Shown: one piece after another, positions 51,501 to 60,296 of the stretch
How the letters are laid out: each line of letters starts with the position of its first letter
Numbering within the stretch: the first letter of the stretch is position 1
Assembly: GCA_964458645.1 (NCBI GenBank)
Contig: CAYWJU010000003.1
Span: forward strand, 62,001 to 126,000
Source of the DNA: DAORHV01 sp964458645
Lineage (GTDB): Bacteria > Patescibacteriota > Gracilibacteria > Peribacterales > Peribacteraceae
Direction of reading: 5' to 3'
DNA length: 64,000 bases
Program-made: the position numbers and the translations under genes
The notes under the pieces: model-generated
The model's database searches: none
Told to the model about the DNA's origin: nothing
What the model saw: the letters and a program-made list of their open reading frames with translations, nothing else

Positions 51501-52628
51501 TTAGTTCAACGGGATGAGCTCGGACTGCTCGAGCACGCCGGCCTTGAACTGTTTCATGGCGAACGGCACGCCCTTCACATCGCCGTTATCATCGAACGAG
51601 AAGGTACCGATGATGCCGTCGTACGATTTGAGTGCGTACAGGGCGTCCTTGATCTTCGTACCGTCGGTACCGACCTCACCAATGACCATGGCCAGCAACT
51701 TTGTGGCATCGTAGGACGTTGCACCGAAGAAAGAACCGTACTGGGGATCGCCATAGGCCTTCTTGAATGCAGTGACGAACATGCCGGCATGGGCGTCTGT
51801 CTCGGTGAGCGTGGGGACAGAAAGTGGCTTCAGGCCCTCGACCGCTTCGGTTGCGGTCTTGCCAAGCGTCACCGAGTCGGCGACGTCGCTGCCGACGATC
51901 TGCTGTTTCAGACCCAGCTCGCGCAGCTGTTTGGCCATTTCAGCGACCGTGGAGTCCGACTGTCCGTTTGCAACGAAGACATCGAAGTCGACGTCCTTCA
52001 GGCGGGTAACCAGCGTGCGGAAGTCCTTGGTTCCCGGCTCGACCATTTCGTCGAAGACGACGGTCATGCTGGCAGGCAGGTTGGCTTGCACGCTGTCGTG
52101 GATGCCTTGGCAGAAGTCGGTGTTCTCGCTGATGATGGCGAGCTTCTTGAAGCCGGCCTTGGCGAAGTACGCACCGAATGCCTTGCCCTTCAGTCCGTCG
52201 CTGGGGTAGTTGCGGAAGATGTAGTCACCGGCCTTGGTGACATCGGGACTGCTGCTGGTCGGCGAGAGCATGACCACCTTGGCTGCCTCGGCGATTGGAG
52301 CTGCAGCGAGCGTCTCGCCGCTGCACATGCCGCCGATGATGGCGACGACTTTATCCACGTTCACGAGCTTGCGTGCGGCGCTGGCAGCATCGGCACCATT
52401 GCAACGGCTGTCTTCGGCGATGAGCTCGATCTGCTGTCCGCCAATACCGCCGGCGGCGTTGATCTCTTCCACGGCCATGCGAACGCCGTTTAACGTGTCG
52501 GCACCCAATCCGGCGATGTCGCCGCTTAACGGACCCATGTAACCGATTTTCAGCTTTTGAGGAGCGGTGCTGTTGCAACCTGCGAAGAGGACTGCGGACA
52601 ACGCCACGAGAGAAAGATATTTCTTCAT
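51501..52628 (-). CDS. livK: Branched-chain amino-acid ABC transporter substrate-binding lipoprotein
   Basis: A 375-residue lipoprotein. MKKYLSLVALSAVLFAGC is a signal with lipobox (cleavage before Cys18). The mature part is a periplasmic-binding protein type 1 (LivJ/LivK family): KIGYMGPLSGDIAGLGADTLNGVRMAVEEINAAGGIGGQQIELIAEDSRCN, then the ligand-site stretch MLSPTSSSPDVTKAGDYIFRNYPSD, and a YDATKLLA hinge segment. The lipid anchor implies tethering at the membrane, as in cells without an outer membrane. Terminator directly downstream. Confidence 0.9.
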   Translation of the reverse strand: MKKYLSLVALSAVLFAGCNSTAPQKLKIGYMGPLSGDIAGLGADTLNGVRMAVEEINAAGGIGGQQIELIAEDSRCNGADAASAARKLVNVDKVVAIIGGMCSGETLAAAPIAEAAKVVMLSPTSSSPDVTKAGDYIFRNYPSDGLKGKAFGAYFAKAGFKKLAIISENTDFCQGIHDSVQANLPASMTVVFDEMVEPGTKDFRTLVTRLKDVDFDVFVANGQSDSTVAEMAKQLRELGLKQQIVGSDVADSVTLGKTATEAVEGLKPLSVPTLTETDAHAGMFVTAFKKAYGDPQYGSFFGATSYDATKLLAMVIGEVGTDGTKIKDALYALKSYDGIIGTFSFDDNGDVKGVPFAMKQFKAGVLEQSELIPLN

Positions 52629-52785
52629 GAAATGGGGGAAAAGGGAGGAATCACTCTGGCGAGATTGTCGCCGATGATCATGTTCAACGACAAGCACGTT
52701 TTGCGGTTACTGCACCGTAACGGGCTACTTGCGCATTGACAAATATGAGAATAAATTTTCTGAAGCACCAGAAGAGTCTCTGTCG

Positions 52786-53685
52786 CTACGCGCTCATTTC
52801 CAGCCGGAACGTTTCGGCATCGAACTGCTTGGCCTCTGCGCCGGTGACGCGGCCGCTCATCACGTAGGCATCCATGGCGGTATACAACGCGGTGACATCG
52901 GCATCGGGCTTACCGCGCAACAGTGCGGCCACTTTCGGGGCGCTGAGATTGCGCTCCAATAACACAAGATCGCGCACGCGGTCATGGCCGGCTTTGCGCA
53001 TGAGTTGGAGCATCGGCTTGGGCAGAAGGCCCACGGCCTGCAAAGCGCTCTCCAAATTTTGGGAGGCGGCGCGCATGTCGTAGTAATAGATGCTGGAGTA
53101 ATCGATGTGCCCGTTGTTGATGGAAGCATTGCACGAATCGGCGCGGCTTTCGTCTGTTTGCATAGCGATACCGAACGGCTCGACGACGGACGTACGGTCG
53201 CCGGGCTGCAGTACATCAATGTCCGAAAGGTTCATGGCGTACAGCTGGGCCAGACGCTGGCCGGTGAATTCCAGCGTACGCGGCTTCAGGTGGGCGGGGC
53301 GCATGGCGGCAATGAGTTCCGGCGACTTCACGGTGGCGGAAATGGAATCGCGATACTGGCGGACAAGGTCATTCACGCCTTTTGTCGCTGCGGCGATTGC
53401 TTCGGCGCCCTGGCTTCCGGACCGGATCCGGCCAATGGCTTCGAAATACGTTTGGAGCGCCTCCACTAAAGCCTTGCGGCGATCGACGGGCAGCAAGTTC
53501 ATGTCATCGACGCCGATGTTAAACAGCCTCGGCAAAAGATCCAGCATGCGGCTCACGCCGATCTTGCGCTGAGCTTCTTCGTTGACGCCGCCAATGTCTG
53601 TGGCTGGCACGCTCGCAACCTCAAGAAGATTGGCAAAATCGTCATCCAGTCGCACCGAAGGTTTCTTGTCACCAGTTTTGAACAT
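52786..53685 (-). CDS. Unknown protein inside the liv cluster
   Basis: A 299-residue protein between livG and livK on the same strand, with no recognised family, signal peptide or membrane helix. Mostly helical: LEVASVPATDIGGVNEEAQRKIGVSRMLDLLPRLFNIGVDD at the start; a FTGQRLAQLYAMNLSDIDVLQPGDR block; and a Cys-containing NNGHIDYSSIYYYDMRAASQNLESAL segment. It has its own promoter on the minus strand: TTGCTA (53715-53720), 16 bases, TAAAAT (53693-53698), then ATG after 7 bases. Its placement suggests co-regulation with transport, but the separate promoter weakens this. Confidence 0.65.
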   Translation of the reverse strand: MFKTGDKKPSVRLDDDFANLLEVASVPATDIGGVNEEAQRKIGVSRMLDLLPRLFNIGVDDMNLLPVDRRKALVEALQTYFEAIGRIRSGSQGAEAIAAATKGVNDLVRQYRDSISATVKSPELIAAMRPAHLKPRTLEFTGQRLAQLYAMNLSDIDVLQPGDRTSVVEPFGIAMQTDESRADSCNASINNGHIDYSSIYYYDMRAASQNLESALQAVGLLPKPMLQLMRKAGHDRVRDLVLLERNLSAPKVAALLRGKPDADVTALYTAMDAYVMSGRVTGAEAKQFDAETFRLEMSA

Positions 53686-53730
53686 GCGTAGTATTTTAAA
53701 CTATTTTTTGATTTTAGCAAGTGCACCTGC

Positions 53731-54468
53731 TTACGTGACCGGATCAGCGCCAAAATAGATTTCTTTCAGCTTCTTGTTGCCGTGGATCTCTGCCGGCTTT
53801 CCTTCCAACACCACCTCGCCCATATCCAGCACGATGACGCGGTCGCAGATACTGCGGATGAACGGCAGATCGTGCTCGATGATGACAACCGTGCGGCCTT
53901 CTTGCTTCAGACGCTGAATGAGCTCGGACACCTGGCCGGTCATCTTTGGCGATACGCCTGCGGTGGGTTCGTCGAGCAGGAACAGCTCCTTCTGGCTGGC
54001 AAACGTCCGGGCGATTTCCAGCAGGCGCATCTGTCCGCCGGACAACGAGCTGGCTTTCTTTTTGGCGTGATCCTGCAAGTGCACCATTTTGAGCGTGTCG
54101 CGCACACGATCGTGCAGGCTGCCGAGTGCCAGACGCTGCTCCGACGGCAGCGACTCCAGCGCCACCAACACGTTTTCTTCCAGCGTCATGTCGCGGAAAA
54201 TGCCGAAATTCTGGAACACGCGCCCAATGCCGATGCGAGCGCGCTGGCTCGGCGACAGCATGGTGATGTTGGCGTCCTTGAAGCCGATGCTGCCGGAACT
54301 GGGCTTTAAGAAGCCGCACAACACGTTGAAGAACGTTGTTTTGCCCGAACCGTTGGGTCCGATAAGGCCGATCACTTCGCCCGGTTGCACCGTGATGTTC
54401 ACCCCATGCAGGATGCGCTGGGCATTGATGGAAAATGAAACGTTTTTGACGGAGAGGATGGGTGCCAC
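53731..54468 (-). CDS. livG: Branched-chain amino-acid ABC transporter ATPase, LivG type
   Basis: A 245-residue ABC ATPase. Walker A GPNGSGKTTFFNVLCGF, the LivG-type insertion region (NITMLSPSQRARIGIGRVFQNFGIF), signature SSLSGGQMRLLEIAR, Walker B LFLLDEPTAGVSPKM and the switch His in VIIEHDLPFIR are all present. Start codon is GTG. The usual second ATPase, LivF, is not encoded in the cluster, so LivG may work as a homodimer or pair with a subunit from elsewhere. Confidence 0.9.
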   Translation of the reverse strand: MAPILSVKNVSFSINAQRILHGVNITVQPGEVIGLIGPNGSGKTTFFNVLCGFLKPSSGSIGFKDANITMLSPSQRARIGIGRVFQNFGIFRDMTLEENVLVALESLPSEQRLALGSLHDRVRDTLKMVHLQDHAKKKASSLSGGQMRLLEIARTFASQKELFLLDEPTAGVSPKMTGQVSELIQRLKQEGRTVVIIEHDLPFIRSICDRVIVLDMGEVVLEGKPAEIHGNKKLKEIYFGADPVT

Positions 54469-54495
54469 GCGTCTACGGTACCAGATGCGGCCCGC

Positions 54496-54807
54496 CTAGC
54501 CCAAGATCCGCGAGGCTACGGTAAGCACGTGCCAGACAATTTGTTCGGGTGCCATGAGTTCCAGCACGTCGGACTCGGCTGCTACGGCTTGGCGCAGCGC
54601 AGCGTGGAGTTCGTCATCCGTCAATGACGCGAGTGCGCGCAGTTCGGCCGGCAAGGCGACATTGGCCAAGCGAACTCTGGCCTTGGCGTGAATGCCGCTC
54701 ACTTCGCGCATGGCTTCCAGCGTGGTGACGTTCAGAGGAAAGACGACGGGTAACGCGCGCTCCACCAGCAGCACGGTCGAAGGGCAGAGAGAAGAACGAG
54801 AGGACAT
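54496..54807 (-). CDS. Hypothetical small protein
   Basis: A 103-residue protein upstream of livG on the same strand (27 bases apart). Sequence is mostly helical after a hydrophobic start (PSTVLLVERALPVVFPLNVTTLEAM, then LASLTDDELHAALRQAVAAE and EQIVWHVLTVASRILG). No family recognised. ATG 54807 is chosen because an upstream extension would cross a hairpin terminator; CATTCT ends 9 bases before it on the minus strand. Confidence 0.5.
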   Translation of the reverse strand: MSSRSSLCPSTVLLVERALPVVFPLNVTTLEAMREVSGIHAKARVRLANVALPAELRALASLTDDELHAALRQAVAAESDVLELMAPEQIVWHVLTVASRILG

Positions 54808-54831
54808 GGTTGGAGAAGAATGAAACAGAAA

Positions 54832-54858
54832 AATGCCGTCCTTTCGCGAGGACGGATG
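54832..54858 (-). terminator. Hairpin with T-run, minus strand
   Basis: CCGTCC and GGACGG pair around a TCGCGAAA loop (about 54837-54856), followed on the minus strand by CATTTTT. No minus-strand gene is evident upstream; 54860-55062 holds no gene that I can support, so this may serve an unrecognised short transcript. Confidence 0.5.
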
Positions 54859-55062
54859 GTTGGGCAGCACCAATCCCCTCGCTAGGAAGCGATGGTAATA
54901 ATGATGCTGATGACGGCGGCGCAACGGCGCATTGCAGGCGCAATCTACGAGCGGGCAAGCGCGGTGTCAAAAAACGCCGGAGACATGCCCTCTTTTTGCC
55001 TAAAGGAAGCCTAAAAGAGATATGGATGAAACCGTCGCAAGACCGGCGTATGCTCTCATGGC

Positions 55063-55542
55063 ATGGAATCGCGGCACACACGTATGGCTTCGCCGATCGG
55101 CACGCTGGAAATTCGTGCGAACAAGACGCACGTCACCTCGGTGACGCTGGTACGAGAGAAAGGAAAGGCGGCAGCCATGGCCGCTGGGAATGATCCGCTG
55201 CTGCGAGAATGCGTGCGACAGTTGCAAGAATATTTTTCCGGAACGCGTGAAACATTCGAGTTGCCGCTGGACCCCGAGGGGACTCCATTTCAAAAATTGG
55301 CCTGGTTCGCTCTTACCTGCATCGAACGCGGCAAGATTGCATCGTACGGCCAGGTGGCACGCGCGATCGGCAAAGAACGTGCCATGCGTGCGGTGGGAAC
55401 CGCCTGCAAAAAAAATCCGATCTTGTTGATGATCCCCTGTCATCGTGTCATTGCGAGTGACGGAAAGCTGGGTGGCTTCAATGCGGGACTCGCCGTAAAA
55501 CAGTGGTTGCTCAAGCACGAAGCTGCTCCGGCCAAGCAGTAA
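55063..55542 (+). CDS. ogt: Methylated-DNA--protein-cysteine methyltransferase family protein
   Basis: A 159-residue O6-alkylguanine-DNA alkyltransferase-type protein that removes alkyl groups from guanine by suicidal transfer to its active Cys. The DNA-binding part has SYGQVARAIGKERAMRAVGTACKKNP, and the active site is IPCHRVIASDGKLGGF with Cys126. Catalytic Asn-His-Cys-Glu network is recognisable except that the C-terminal Glu is not clear. ATG 55063 lies 8 bases after TATGCT (55049-55054). Two bases separate its stop from the next gene, so they are co-transcribed. Confidence 0.9.
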   Translation: MESRHTRMASPIGTLEIRANKTHVTSVTLVREKGKAAAMAAGNDPLLRECVRQLQEYFSGTRETFELPLDPEGTPFQKLAWFALTCIERGKIASYGQVARAIGKERAMRAVGTACKKNPILLMIPCHRVIASDGKLGGFNAGLAVKQWLLKHEAAPAKQ

Positions 55543-55544
55543 CA

Positions 55545-56531
55545 ATGGAACACCTGCCGCTGATCTCGGTTGTCATTCCCATTCGGAATTCAAGGGTCAT
55601 ACTGGAGGCGTGTCTGCAGAGCATCCGCGCTTTGGACTACCCGCAGGACCGTATCGAATTGATCGTACCGGACGCACATTCCACCGATGACGGACCCGCG
55701 ATTGCAAAAAAAATCGGTGCAGTGGTCGTGGCAAACGATGAGTTGATGATCGCGCCGGGTCGCAACGTCGGCTTTGCGGCATCGCACGGCGAGATCATCG
55801 CCTTTACCGATGCCGACTGTATCGTGGACCGCGACTGGCTGAAGAATGCAGTGCGGTACTTTGCAGATCCGCAGGTGGGAGCCGTAGGTGGACCAAGTCC
55901 GGTGCCACCAAATCAAGGCGCACTTGCCGAGGCGATCGGATATTTCTTCCGGTTGTCGGTCATATTGGCGGGAGCCGCGCATGTGGAACAGCAAAAAAAC
56001 GTCGAGCACGTACGGCATATTCCCGGTTGCAACATTCTCTGCCGCCGTTCTGCACTGGAGAAGATTTTCCCCCTCCATTGGACGACGACTAGCGGTGAAG
56101 ATCTGCAAATGGGGCGGCTGTTGTTGCAACAAGGATATTCGCTCCTGCGTGTCCCAGATGTCCGCGTCTGGCACTTTAAACGCACGACGGTGAAAGCTTT
56201 CTTCTGGCAAATGCAGAGTTACGGCCGCGGACGCATGCGGCTTGGCAAAATCGACCGTGCATGGCTGCGCCCCGCTCATGTTGTCTGCGGCCTTGCGATT
56301 CCCCTGCTCCTCCTGAGCGGCGCAATACTCTTCGTTCTATCGCCGCAGCTGCTGCTGGCGGCGCTTGGATGCAGCGCATTGGCCATGGCGACGTTCACCG
56401 TCTGGGCGCTATCCCACGGTGCATCGACGGCGATTCTCTGGAGCGGTCCGACCGTACTCGTGGTGGGTTGTATCGGCTGGTCGCGCGGATTCCTTGGCGA
56501 ACTTCTGGCAGGCCCACGCATACACGACTGA
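55545..56531 (+). CDS. Membrane-associated glycosyltransferase family 2
   Basis: A 328-residue GT2 enzyme. GT-A motifs: ISVVIPIRNSRVILEACLQSI, IELIVPDAHSTDD, IAFTDADCIVD (DxD), and GEDLQMGRLLLQQGY, followed by QMQSYGRGR, the Q/RxxRW-type position. The last 80 residues contain two or three membrane helices (VVCGLAIPLLLLSGAILFVL, LLAALGCSALAMATFTVWAL). It probably extends a lipid-linked glycan on the cytoplasmic face. It follows ogt by two bases and precedes the first GT-C paralogue. Confidence 0.85.
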   Translation: MEHLPLISVVIPIRNSRVILEACLQSIRALDYPQDRIELIVPDAHSTDDGPAIAKKIGAVVVANDELMIAPGRNVGFAASHGEIIAFTDADCIVDRDWLKNAVRYFADPQVGAVGGPSPVPPNQGALAEAIGYFFRLSVILAGAAHVEQQKNVEHVRHIPGCNILCRRSALEKIFPLHWTTTSGEDLQMGRLLLQQGYSLLRVPDVRVWHFKRTTVKAFFWQMQSYGRGRMRLGKIDRAWLRPAHVVCGLAIPLLLLSGAILFVLSPQLLLAALGCSALAMATFTVWALSHGASTAILWSGPTVLVVGCIGWSRGFLGELLAGPRIHD

Positions 56532-56552
56532 GCAACTGCTACACTGAACTCC

Positions 56553-58154
56553 ATGTCGATGCGCGCCGTTGCCGCCCTGCTGTTTCTGATTGTCGTTTTC
56601 AATGGCGCCTATGTTGCGCAACGCTGGGGGCCGAATCAGATGTCGCGCTTCAGCCTGATGTTCGCCATGGCCATTGACCATGTCGTGAGTATCGACGGCA
56701 ATGCACGGATGAATTTGGACAAAGCGGAACGAGACGGCCACACATACAGCGACAAGGCGCCGTCGACTGCGTTCTTGGCGCTGCCGTCATTCGTCGTGTG
56801 GTATGCGCTGGCCACGGCAACGGGAACGGATATCCTCATGCCTCCGAACGCCGAAACCGCAACCTGGGTCGCCACCATGTTCACCAGCGGCTTCTTGGCT
56901 GCACTCGGCACAATTGCTCTGTGGCTCTTGCTTTCGCGCATCGCAGACCGGCGCATTGCGGGCGCCGCAACCATAGGCTTGGCGCTGGGCACACTGCAGC
57001 TGCCGTACAGTACGCAATTATTTTCGCACGCGGCGACTATCGGGCTGCTGTCCATGGCAATGCTGTTTGTCGTGTCGCCGCGCCGTACGGGTACCGTCCC
57101 GCCGAAGGTACTGCGACGCAATCCTGTTTTCACCATGTTGCTGTTCGGTGGAGCCATCGTCGCCATACTGCCGTTCGGCGGAACATCCCTCACGCTCGGC
57201 GTCGTCGTGGCAATGATCGGCGCACTCGGCTTGTTGGTGACTGGCGTAGTTGCAATGATTGAGGATCGCCTGGCGTATGCCGACCGCGATTTCTTGGCAG
57301 GATTGGCGTGTGCGCTGGCAGTCACCGGCGAATACACAGCCGCAGTGGGCGCAACTTGCTTGTTCGTCTTCTTGCTGTGGAGCAAACCGTCCAGAGCCAA
57401 GGCTTTTCTCGTAGGAGCACTGTGTCCGATTGCACTGTGCGCCGCGTATAACGCGCTCGCATTCGGTTCGCCGCTTTCCATAGGGTACCAACACAACGAC
57501 TACGCGTGGATGCACCAAGGTCTGCTGGGATTGCAGCTCATGTTCAATGCCGATGCCGCCAAAGCACTGCTGTTTAGCCAAGGACGCGGATTGTTCTTCT
57601 GGTCACCGTTCCTGTTATTGATCCTGCCGGGATACGCACAGCTCTGGAAAAATGCGCGACCGCTGTTTTGGCTTACCGGCGTGATTCCACTGGGAACACT
57701 GCTGCTGCTCTGCACCATGGCAAGTCCGTACGGCGGCGCCGCTGTCGGCCCACGGTATCTTGCTCCCGCCATTCCCTTTCTCGTGCTTGCAGCAGCGTAC
57801 GGCCTGCCGCTCGTACCGCGCTTGGGCCGACTACTCATCGTGATCTCCATCGCCATGAATCTGTTGGCGACCGTCGTGAATCCGCAAATGCCGGAAATGA
57901 TCCCCTCTCCGTTCTTCGACTACTACCTGGTCAAAGCATCGGTCGGTGTTTTCCCGTTGAATCTGGGCGGCGCTCTGGGACTTACAAACCACTGGAGCAT
58001 CGTCCCTCTGCTTGCGGTGAACACAGCTGCTTCGCTGTGGATGCTCTTCGGCATGGGCAAAGAAGCAAAGGCTCGTCCATCTCCAAAGAAACGTACTAGT
58101 GTGAAATCGAAGGCACGTGGGAGGCGCCGCGGCACTCTGCGAAAAGCTGCATAA
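56553..58154 (+). CDS. GT-C-like multi-pass membrane protein, paralogue 1
   Basis: A 533-residue protein with about 12 hydrophobic helices. The first outside loop has SRFSLMFAMAIDHVVSID and YSDKAPSTAFLALP, an arrangement typical of GT-C mannosyl-type transferases. Conserved blocks shared with the gene at 58690: QLFSHAATIGLLSMAM, SQGRGLFFWSPFLLLILPG and AVGPRYLAPAIPFL. The C-terminus is basic (KKRTSVKSKARGRRRG), probably cytoplasmic. ATG 56553 follows TGCTACACT by 7 bases. It likely transfers a sugar from a polyprenyl carrier; substrate unknown. Confidence 0.75.
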   Translation: MSMRAVAALLFLIVVFNGAYVAQRWGPNQMSRFSLMFAMAIDHVVSIDGNARMNLDKAERDGHTYSDKAPSTAFLALPSFVVWYALATATGTDILMPPNAETATWVATMFTSGFLAALGTIALWLLLSRIADRRIAGAATIGLALGTLQLPYSTQLFSHAATIGLLSMAMLFVVSPRRTGTVPPKVLRRNPVFTMLLFGGAIVAILPFGGTSLTLGVVVAMIGALGLLVTGVVAMIEDRLAYADRDFLAGLACALAVTGEYTAAVGATCLFVFLLWSKPSRAKAFLVGALCPIALCAAYNALAFGSPLSIGYQHNDYAWMHQGLLGLQLMFNADAAKALLFSQGRGLFFWSPFLLLILPGYAQLWKNARPLFWLTGVIPLGTLLLLCTMASPYGGAAVGPRYLAPAIPFLVLAAAYGLPLVPRLGRLLIVISIAMNLLATVVNPQMPEMIPSPFFDYYLVKASVGVFPLNLGGALGLTNHWSIVPLLAVNTAASLWMLFGMGKEAKARPSPKKRTSVKSKARGRRRGTLRKAA

Positions 58155-58632
58155 TACGACTGGAAGTTTCGGAGCGTACGATGATGCCCTCAATGGATAA
58201 ATGCCCCTGCAACGGCCGGTCGCATTTCTGCATCTGTGACTGCATGGTCAATACCGCATGCATGAACCGTGCGAGCGATGGCTGATCGAGTCTTGCAGTG
58301 CGCATGCGTTGGGTAAGATGAAAGCAGCGACGCCATACATGCAATTCCAGTCGATTCTCGGCTTGCCGCATATCGTGCTGCCACTTCCATACTTGCGGAT
58401 CATCGGAATGATCCATGTTCTTCGGCAAAGCGGAGCGTGCCTGGTGTAATTTTTGAAGATCGACGTCAATGGCTGCCAGTGCCGCCTCGATTGCGGAAAG
58501 GTTGTCATCAATCGACAGCATGCTCCATGCGGTTGCACCTCCTTCTCCAAGCGCCAAACCATACTCAACATGACTTTGAATGCGATTGGGAATCGTTTTT
58601 TCAGCCGGTTCTTGGTAGACGCGCAATTTCAT
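58096..58632 (-). CDS. Hypothetical helical protein between GT-C paralogues
   Basis: A 178-residue protein, no recognised family. Mostly helical (SMLSIDDNLSAIEAALAAIDVDLQKLHQARSAL; PQVWKWQHDMRQAENRLELHVWRRCFHLTQRMR), which recalls four-helix-bundle proteins of the bacterial four-helix or ferritin-like type, without metal motifs. Its 3' end overlaps the upstream GT-C gene by 59 bases in the convergent direction. Start at 58632 fits the leaderless promoter; 58644 in frame is possible. Confidence 0.65.
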   Translation of the reverse strand: MKLRVYQEPAEKTIPNRIQSHVEYGLALGEGGATAWSMLSIDDNLSAIEAALAAIDVDLQKLHQARSALPKNMDHSDDPQVWKWQHDMRQAENRLELHVWRRCFHLTQRMRTARLDQPSLARFMHAVLTMQSQMQKCDRPLQGHLSIEGIIVRSETSSRIMQLFAECRGASHVPSISH

Positions 58633-58641
58633 GTGAGCCGC

Positions 58642-58671
58642 CATTTACGAGAAAAAATGGGATTTTGTCAA
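58642..58671 (-). promoter_or_regulatory. Leaderless promoter of the minus-strand gene, back to back with the GT-C promoter
   Basis: Minus strand TTGACA (58666-58671), 18 bases, TAAATG (58642-58647), then ATG after 9 bases. The plus-strand TACACT (58677-58682) for the gene at 58690 lies only five bases from this -35. Confidence 0.65.
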
Positions 58672-58689
58672 TGCTCTACACTGCTTGCC

Positions 58690-60264
58690 ATGCTTCGAAC
58701 GACGATCGGCGTACTCATCGCGATGTTGGTTGCAGGTTGCTATGCGGCCATAGCACAGCCCCACGGCTTCAATCAGTTGTCGCGCTTCGATATGCTCTAC
58801 GCACTGAGCAATGAAGGACGCTTCACTATCGACACCCTCTGGCACAACACGCAGGATGTGGGAGTATTCAACGGACAACACTTCAGCGATAAGCCGCCCG
58901 GAGTGACGTATTTGGCGTTACCCGCATACACACTGACATTGGGCGCCCAGCGACTGTTGGGCCAACGACCGACGTCCGAGGCGGGAATCTCGACTGCGCT
59001 CTGGACCACGACACTCGCCACGTCGGTCCTGCTGGCCGCATTGGGAGCCATGGCCATGTGGACGCTGCTCTGCTCTTACGGATGCCGTCCGCGGCACGCA
59101 CTGCTCGCCACACTTGCCTGCTGGCTGGGTACGCTGGCATTTCCGTATGGATCGATGCTGTTTTCGCACACGCCGGTCATCGGCTTGTTGTCGATTGCCA
59201 TGGCAGCCATGTTGGTGCCGGTGGCCGCAGTGCAACGACATTCCGTCAGTGCAAGCTGGTGGCAGGCGGGCATCTGGCTTGGCGGCATCAGCGGATTGTC
59301 GCTTCTTGGATGGGTCGTCATACGACTCGTCGGCATGGACCCCGCCATGCGCATAGCAATTCTGAACGTAGCGATCCTCAGTCTTTCCGCGAGCATGTTG
59401 CTCATGGTCGGCACGTGGCGATTGCTCACCGGACAAGGTGGCGCAAGCGAACGACGACGGCGAGAGGTGTTGATCGGCATAGCATTCGGATTGGCCGTGC
59501 TGTGTGAATTCATGGCGGCCATTCCGGTTGCTGCATTGTGGCTTGTCTTCCTGCGGCGCGATTGGAAACGCGCGTTGCGAACAGCGGCATGGGCAATGGC
59601 GCCACTACTACTGTTGCCATTCACCAATTGGTTGTGCTTCGATTCGCCGTTTACGTTGGGGTACAGCACCAACGCCTTCCTCTGGATGCGCGAAGGCTTC
59701 TTCGGCATTACGCTGCTGCCCAATCCAAGCGCACTGTTCCTGTTGCTGTTCAGCGGCGGCAAGGGCCTACTGTTCTGGTCACCCTGTATGGCGCTAGCGA
59801 TTCCGGGCTTCCGGGAATTGTATGCGCGCAATAGCGCGCTGTGCTTGGCGATCGGCGGCAGTGCCGCACTGCTGACTCTGTTCATTGCAACAACCGGTAA
59901 CCCCGGCGGCGGAATGGCCGTGGGGCCGCGCTATTTGGCGCCCGTCATCCCGTTGCTGATTCTCCCCATGGTGCTGGGGCTGCAGATCGTTCCTCGGTTG
60001 GGCACGGTGCTCATCGCGCTGTCGATACTCTTCAATGCAATCGCCGCAATCATCAACCCCATGCCCTCGCCTGCGCTGTCATTGCCGCTCACCCAGTACT
60101 ACATCCCGGAGCTGCTGCGCGGCAACGTCCTCAATAATGCAGGATCGTGGTTGGGCTTGTCTCCGGTGCTTGGCTTGCTGCCATTGCTCGGATTCGCCGC
60201 AGCGCTGTTGTTCACGTTGTGGCGCATGAGCGGAGCATTGCAGGCCAAGCGCACGATCAATTGA
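58690..60264 (+). CDS. GT-C-like multi-pass membrane protein, paralogue 2
   Basis: A 524-residue protein homologous to the one at 56553: FNQLSRFDMLYAL and FSDKPPGVTYLALP in the first outer loop, MLFSHTPVIGLLSIAM, SGGKGLLFWSPCMALAIPGF and AVGPRYLAPVIPLLILP. About 12 membrane helices. ATG 58690 lies 7 bases after TACACT. The frame continues upstream to 58453, but that part lacks hydrophobic character and runs against the divergent gene. Duplicated GT-C genes probably add different sugars to the same surface glycan. Confidence 0.76.
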   Translation: MLRTTIGVLIAMLVAGCYAAIAQPHGFNQLSRFDMLYALSNEGRFTIDTLWHNTQDVGVFNGQHFSDKPPGVTYLALPAYTLTLGAQRLLGQRPTSEAGISTALWTTTLATSVLLAALGAMAMWTLLCSYGCRPRHALLATLACWLGTLAFPYGSMLFSHTPVIGLLSIAMAAMLVPVAAVQRHSVSASWWQAGIWLGGISGLSLLGWVVIRLVGMDPAMRIAILNVAILSLSASMLLMVGTWRLLTGQGGASERRRREVLIGIAFGLAVLCEFMAAIPVAALWLVFLRRDWKRALRTAAWAMAPLLLLPFTNWLCFDSPFTLGYSTNAFLWMREGFFGITLLPNPSALFLLLFSGGKGLLFWSPCMALAIPGFRELYARNSALCLAIGGSAALLTLFIATTGNPGGGMAVGPRYLAPVIPLLILPMVLGLQIVPRLGTVLIALSILFNAIAAIINPMPSPALSLPLTQYYIPELLRGNVLNNAGSWLGLSPVLGLLPLLGFAAALLFTLWRMSGALQAKRTIN

Positions 60265-60289
60265 CACCGTTCCACCGACACTCGACACT
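60261..60289 (+). promoter_or_regulatory. Leaderless promoter overlapping the GT-C stop codon
   Basis: TTGACA (60261-60266, containing the preceding gene's TGA), 17 bases, GACACT (60284-60289), ATG after 7 bases. Confidence 0.65.
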
Positions 60290-60296
60290 GCGCCAG

